DNA from: Hydractinia symbiolongicarpus
Taxonomy: Eukaryota; Cnidaria; Hydrozoa; Anthoathecata; Hydractiniidae
Direction: 5' to 3'
Assembly: GCF_029227915.1 (NCBI RefSeq)
Contig: NC_079882.1
Coordinates: 7,750,001 to 7,814,000 of the forward strand
DNA length: 64,000 nucleotides
Shown here: piece after piece, positions 62,355 to 64,000 of the stretch
How positions within the stretch are numbered: position 1 is the stretch's first letter
Layout of the letters: each line of letters opens with the position of its first letter
Translations under genes and position numbers: made by a program
The notes under the pieces: generated by a model
What the model was told of the DNA's origin: nothing
Database searches by the model: none
What the model saw: only the letters and a program-made list of their open reading frames with translations

Positions 62355-64000
62355 TTTACATAATACTCAAATAGCAAATACTTATTCGATTGAAACCCGG
62401 GAAAATAAATTATGTGGTTTACGATTGAGTATAGACGATTATCTCAGGAAATTGGAACCCTTGTGTCAAATTTAGCTCTCATTTATAATTTATTTTTAAA
62501 ACTTCGGCTCAAAATATAAATTGTTGCTTATATCCAATGTTTATCAATCCTGCAAACTTTAGCACAGTCATTTATAAACTTGTTGCTTATACAAAAACAA
62601 GAACCATGTGTAGTATAAATGTTTTAAATAGAAAATGAGAACCCCTTAAAAAAGGTAGAGAAAAGTGTTCATTAAAAATCTAAAAGTCATTGAATGTGCC
62701 ATAGTTTCTGAAATAGATTTTTGTCTTAATTGTACAACTATCTTTGTATACAGCGGGTTCCTTACTTTATATATCCCAGTATTTAAGTTAGTGGAAAATT
62801 ATTTTGTGGAAAGTATTCGAAGTATTACAAAATTCGTCACGTTTTTGCAAAATTTAAAAGTTAACAGAATAATAAAAATATTGTTATTTTTTATTTATAT
62901 TTGTTATTTTCTGATAATAGGGTAGTGGCTAGGACGAATACAACAAATATATTGTCCTTATATATTTTTGTTTGTTTGTTTTTAAGCTAGTTAACATCGA
63001 TGCTTAAAAAAAATTTGCGTGGCATATGTATATGTTTTCCTTATTTGACTCTAATTCAACATTTTTCATGTAAACCATTTACGTTTTTCAAGCTTTTCTG
63101 TGAAAATTTGTTATGCGTTATTTGTGGCGTTAACTATGCTTGTACTTAAACTTCAATATGTTACACCTATCACTTCAGAGTGCATAATTTACAAAACGTT
63201 CTAGTTAAATATCTGATATATCACTCCTTTTAATAAAAATGAGGACTTTTAAACAGTCCTTCCGTCACGAAATTCCCCTTTTTTTTAAAGCAATGAAATG
63301 TCAAACAGTGCCATGTTCGAGACGAACATGCCGCCGGAAAAGGCCTCGTTACGTTACCCTCAAATGCACAGTTTTTCTAGGTGTAATATTTGATAAGATT
63401 TGTTTCAATGTATCAAAGTTTTATATATGACCTTACAAAGTTAAGCGAGCTTGGCGTTTACGCCACATGTTTTTGTCACCCTTCATAAGAAGCAGACAAA
63501 CTGCTTGCATATTGCTCTAGATTTTTTCCAAATGTATAAGTATATTCATACAATCATGTTATTAAGGCTATCGTATACTTGAAATTCAAGCAATTTAGTT
63601 GTGTGTATTTTACTAGATTTATTGGCTAGCAATGAATGGTTACAAAACTTTAGCTAGTGGAAACTTTGAAATTGATTTGTCCACCTGATTATAACACTTC
63701 ATTGGCTCTATAAGGTGAAAAAATTAAATGGTCATGTGATTCTATGTGCCTGAGTGAAGGTAGCTAGGCAGAAATTTAACTTTATATTAATTTTTTTTAT
63801 TTTTATTTATTTTAACCGAACTTTAGAATTCTCATTTTTTGATATGTGTCTGTATTGCAGCTTTTATGTGATGACCGAGATTTACTGTATTTTAGTAGCT
63901 CTTAGTAGGGGTTAGCAACCTAAATCATAAACAGAAAACAAATAATTTCTTTTGAGTTTTTCTTGGTACTTAAAGGATCGTTTGTCCATCCGTGACGATC
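62355..64000. other. Gene-free AT-rich end of window
   Basis: No exon with splice context or domain. The open stretches at 62665-62925 and 63239-63430 are short and unsupported. Confidence 0.5.

Overview
The window is AT-rich animal DNA with spliced genes: short exons, GT/AG introns of a few hundred bases, and metazoan transcription-factor families. A Dmrt gene carrying both DM and DMA domains, a Sox gene of SoxF-like type, and several low-copy ORF families and repeats that I associate with cnidarian genomes suggest a cnidarian, most likely a hydrozoan or other medusozoan. The taxon is inference. Nothing looks prokaryotic or viral.

Layout. From 1 to about 5 kb there is no recognisable gene. 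A four-exon Dmrt gene (+) lies at 5106-7635. From 7.7 to 11.2 kb there are repeats, including a foldback element with perfect terminal inverted repeats. At 11.2-13 kb a zinc-ribbon/beta-grasp-like ORF (+) converges on a decayed integrase-core ORF (-). From 13 to 21.7 kb there are repeats and AT-rich DNA. A three-exon Sox gene (+) lies at 21734-23839. From 24 to 40.6 kb there are mostly MITE-like inverted-repeat elements, simple repeats and one orphan exon candidate. At 40.7-44.0 kb (-) there is a tyrosine-recombinase-like gene with a stop codon and a frameshift, preceded by three phase-compatible small exons. From 44 to 47.9 kb there are repeats.

A complete 16-exon M1 zinc aminopeptidase gene (-) fills 47945-56286. 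I traced every exon; all phases agree and give 1009 residues. A two-exon coiled-coil protein gene (-) lies at 58616-60130. An exon with a MADF/SANT-like look (+) diverges from it at 60424. The last 3 kb hold a tandem array of short Helitron-like elements and AT-rich DNA.

The three best protein genes (Dmrt, Sox, aminopeptidase) look functional and are unrelated in pathway. Dmrt and Sox sit about 14 kb apart on the same strand with no convincing intact gene between them. The rest is largely mobile-element debris: short Helitron-like repeats with a 3' hairpin plus CTAG end (at about 5.9, 8.7, 50.0 and 61.8 kb), foldback MITEs (9.05, 14.4, 24.1, 25.9, 31.2, 37.7 kb), integrase and recombinase pseudogenes, and a SINE-like tail.
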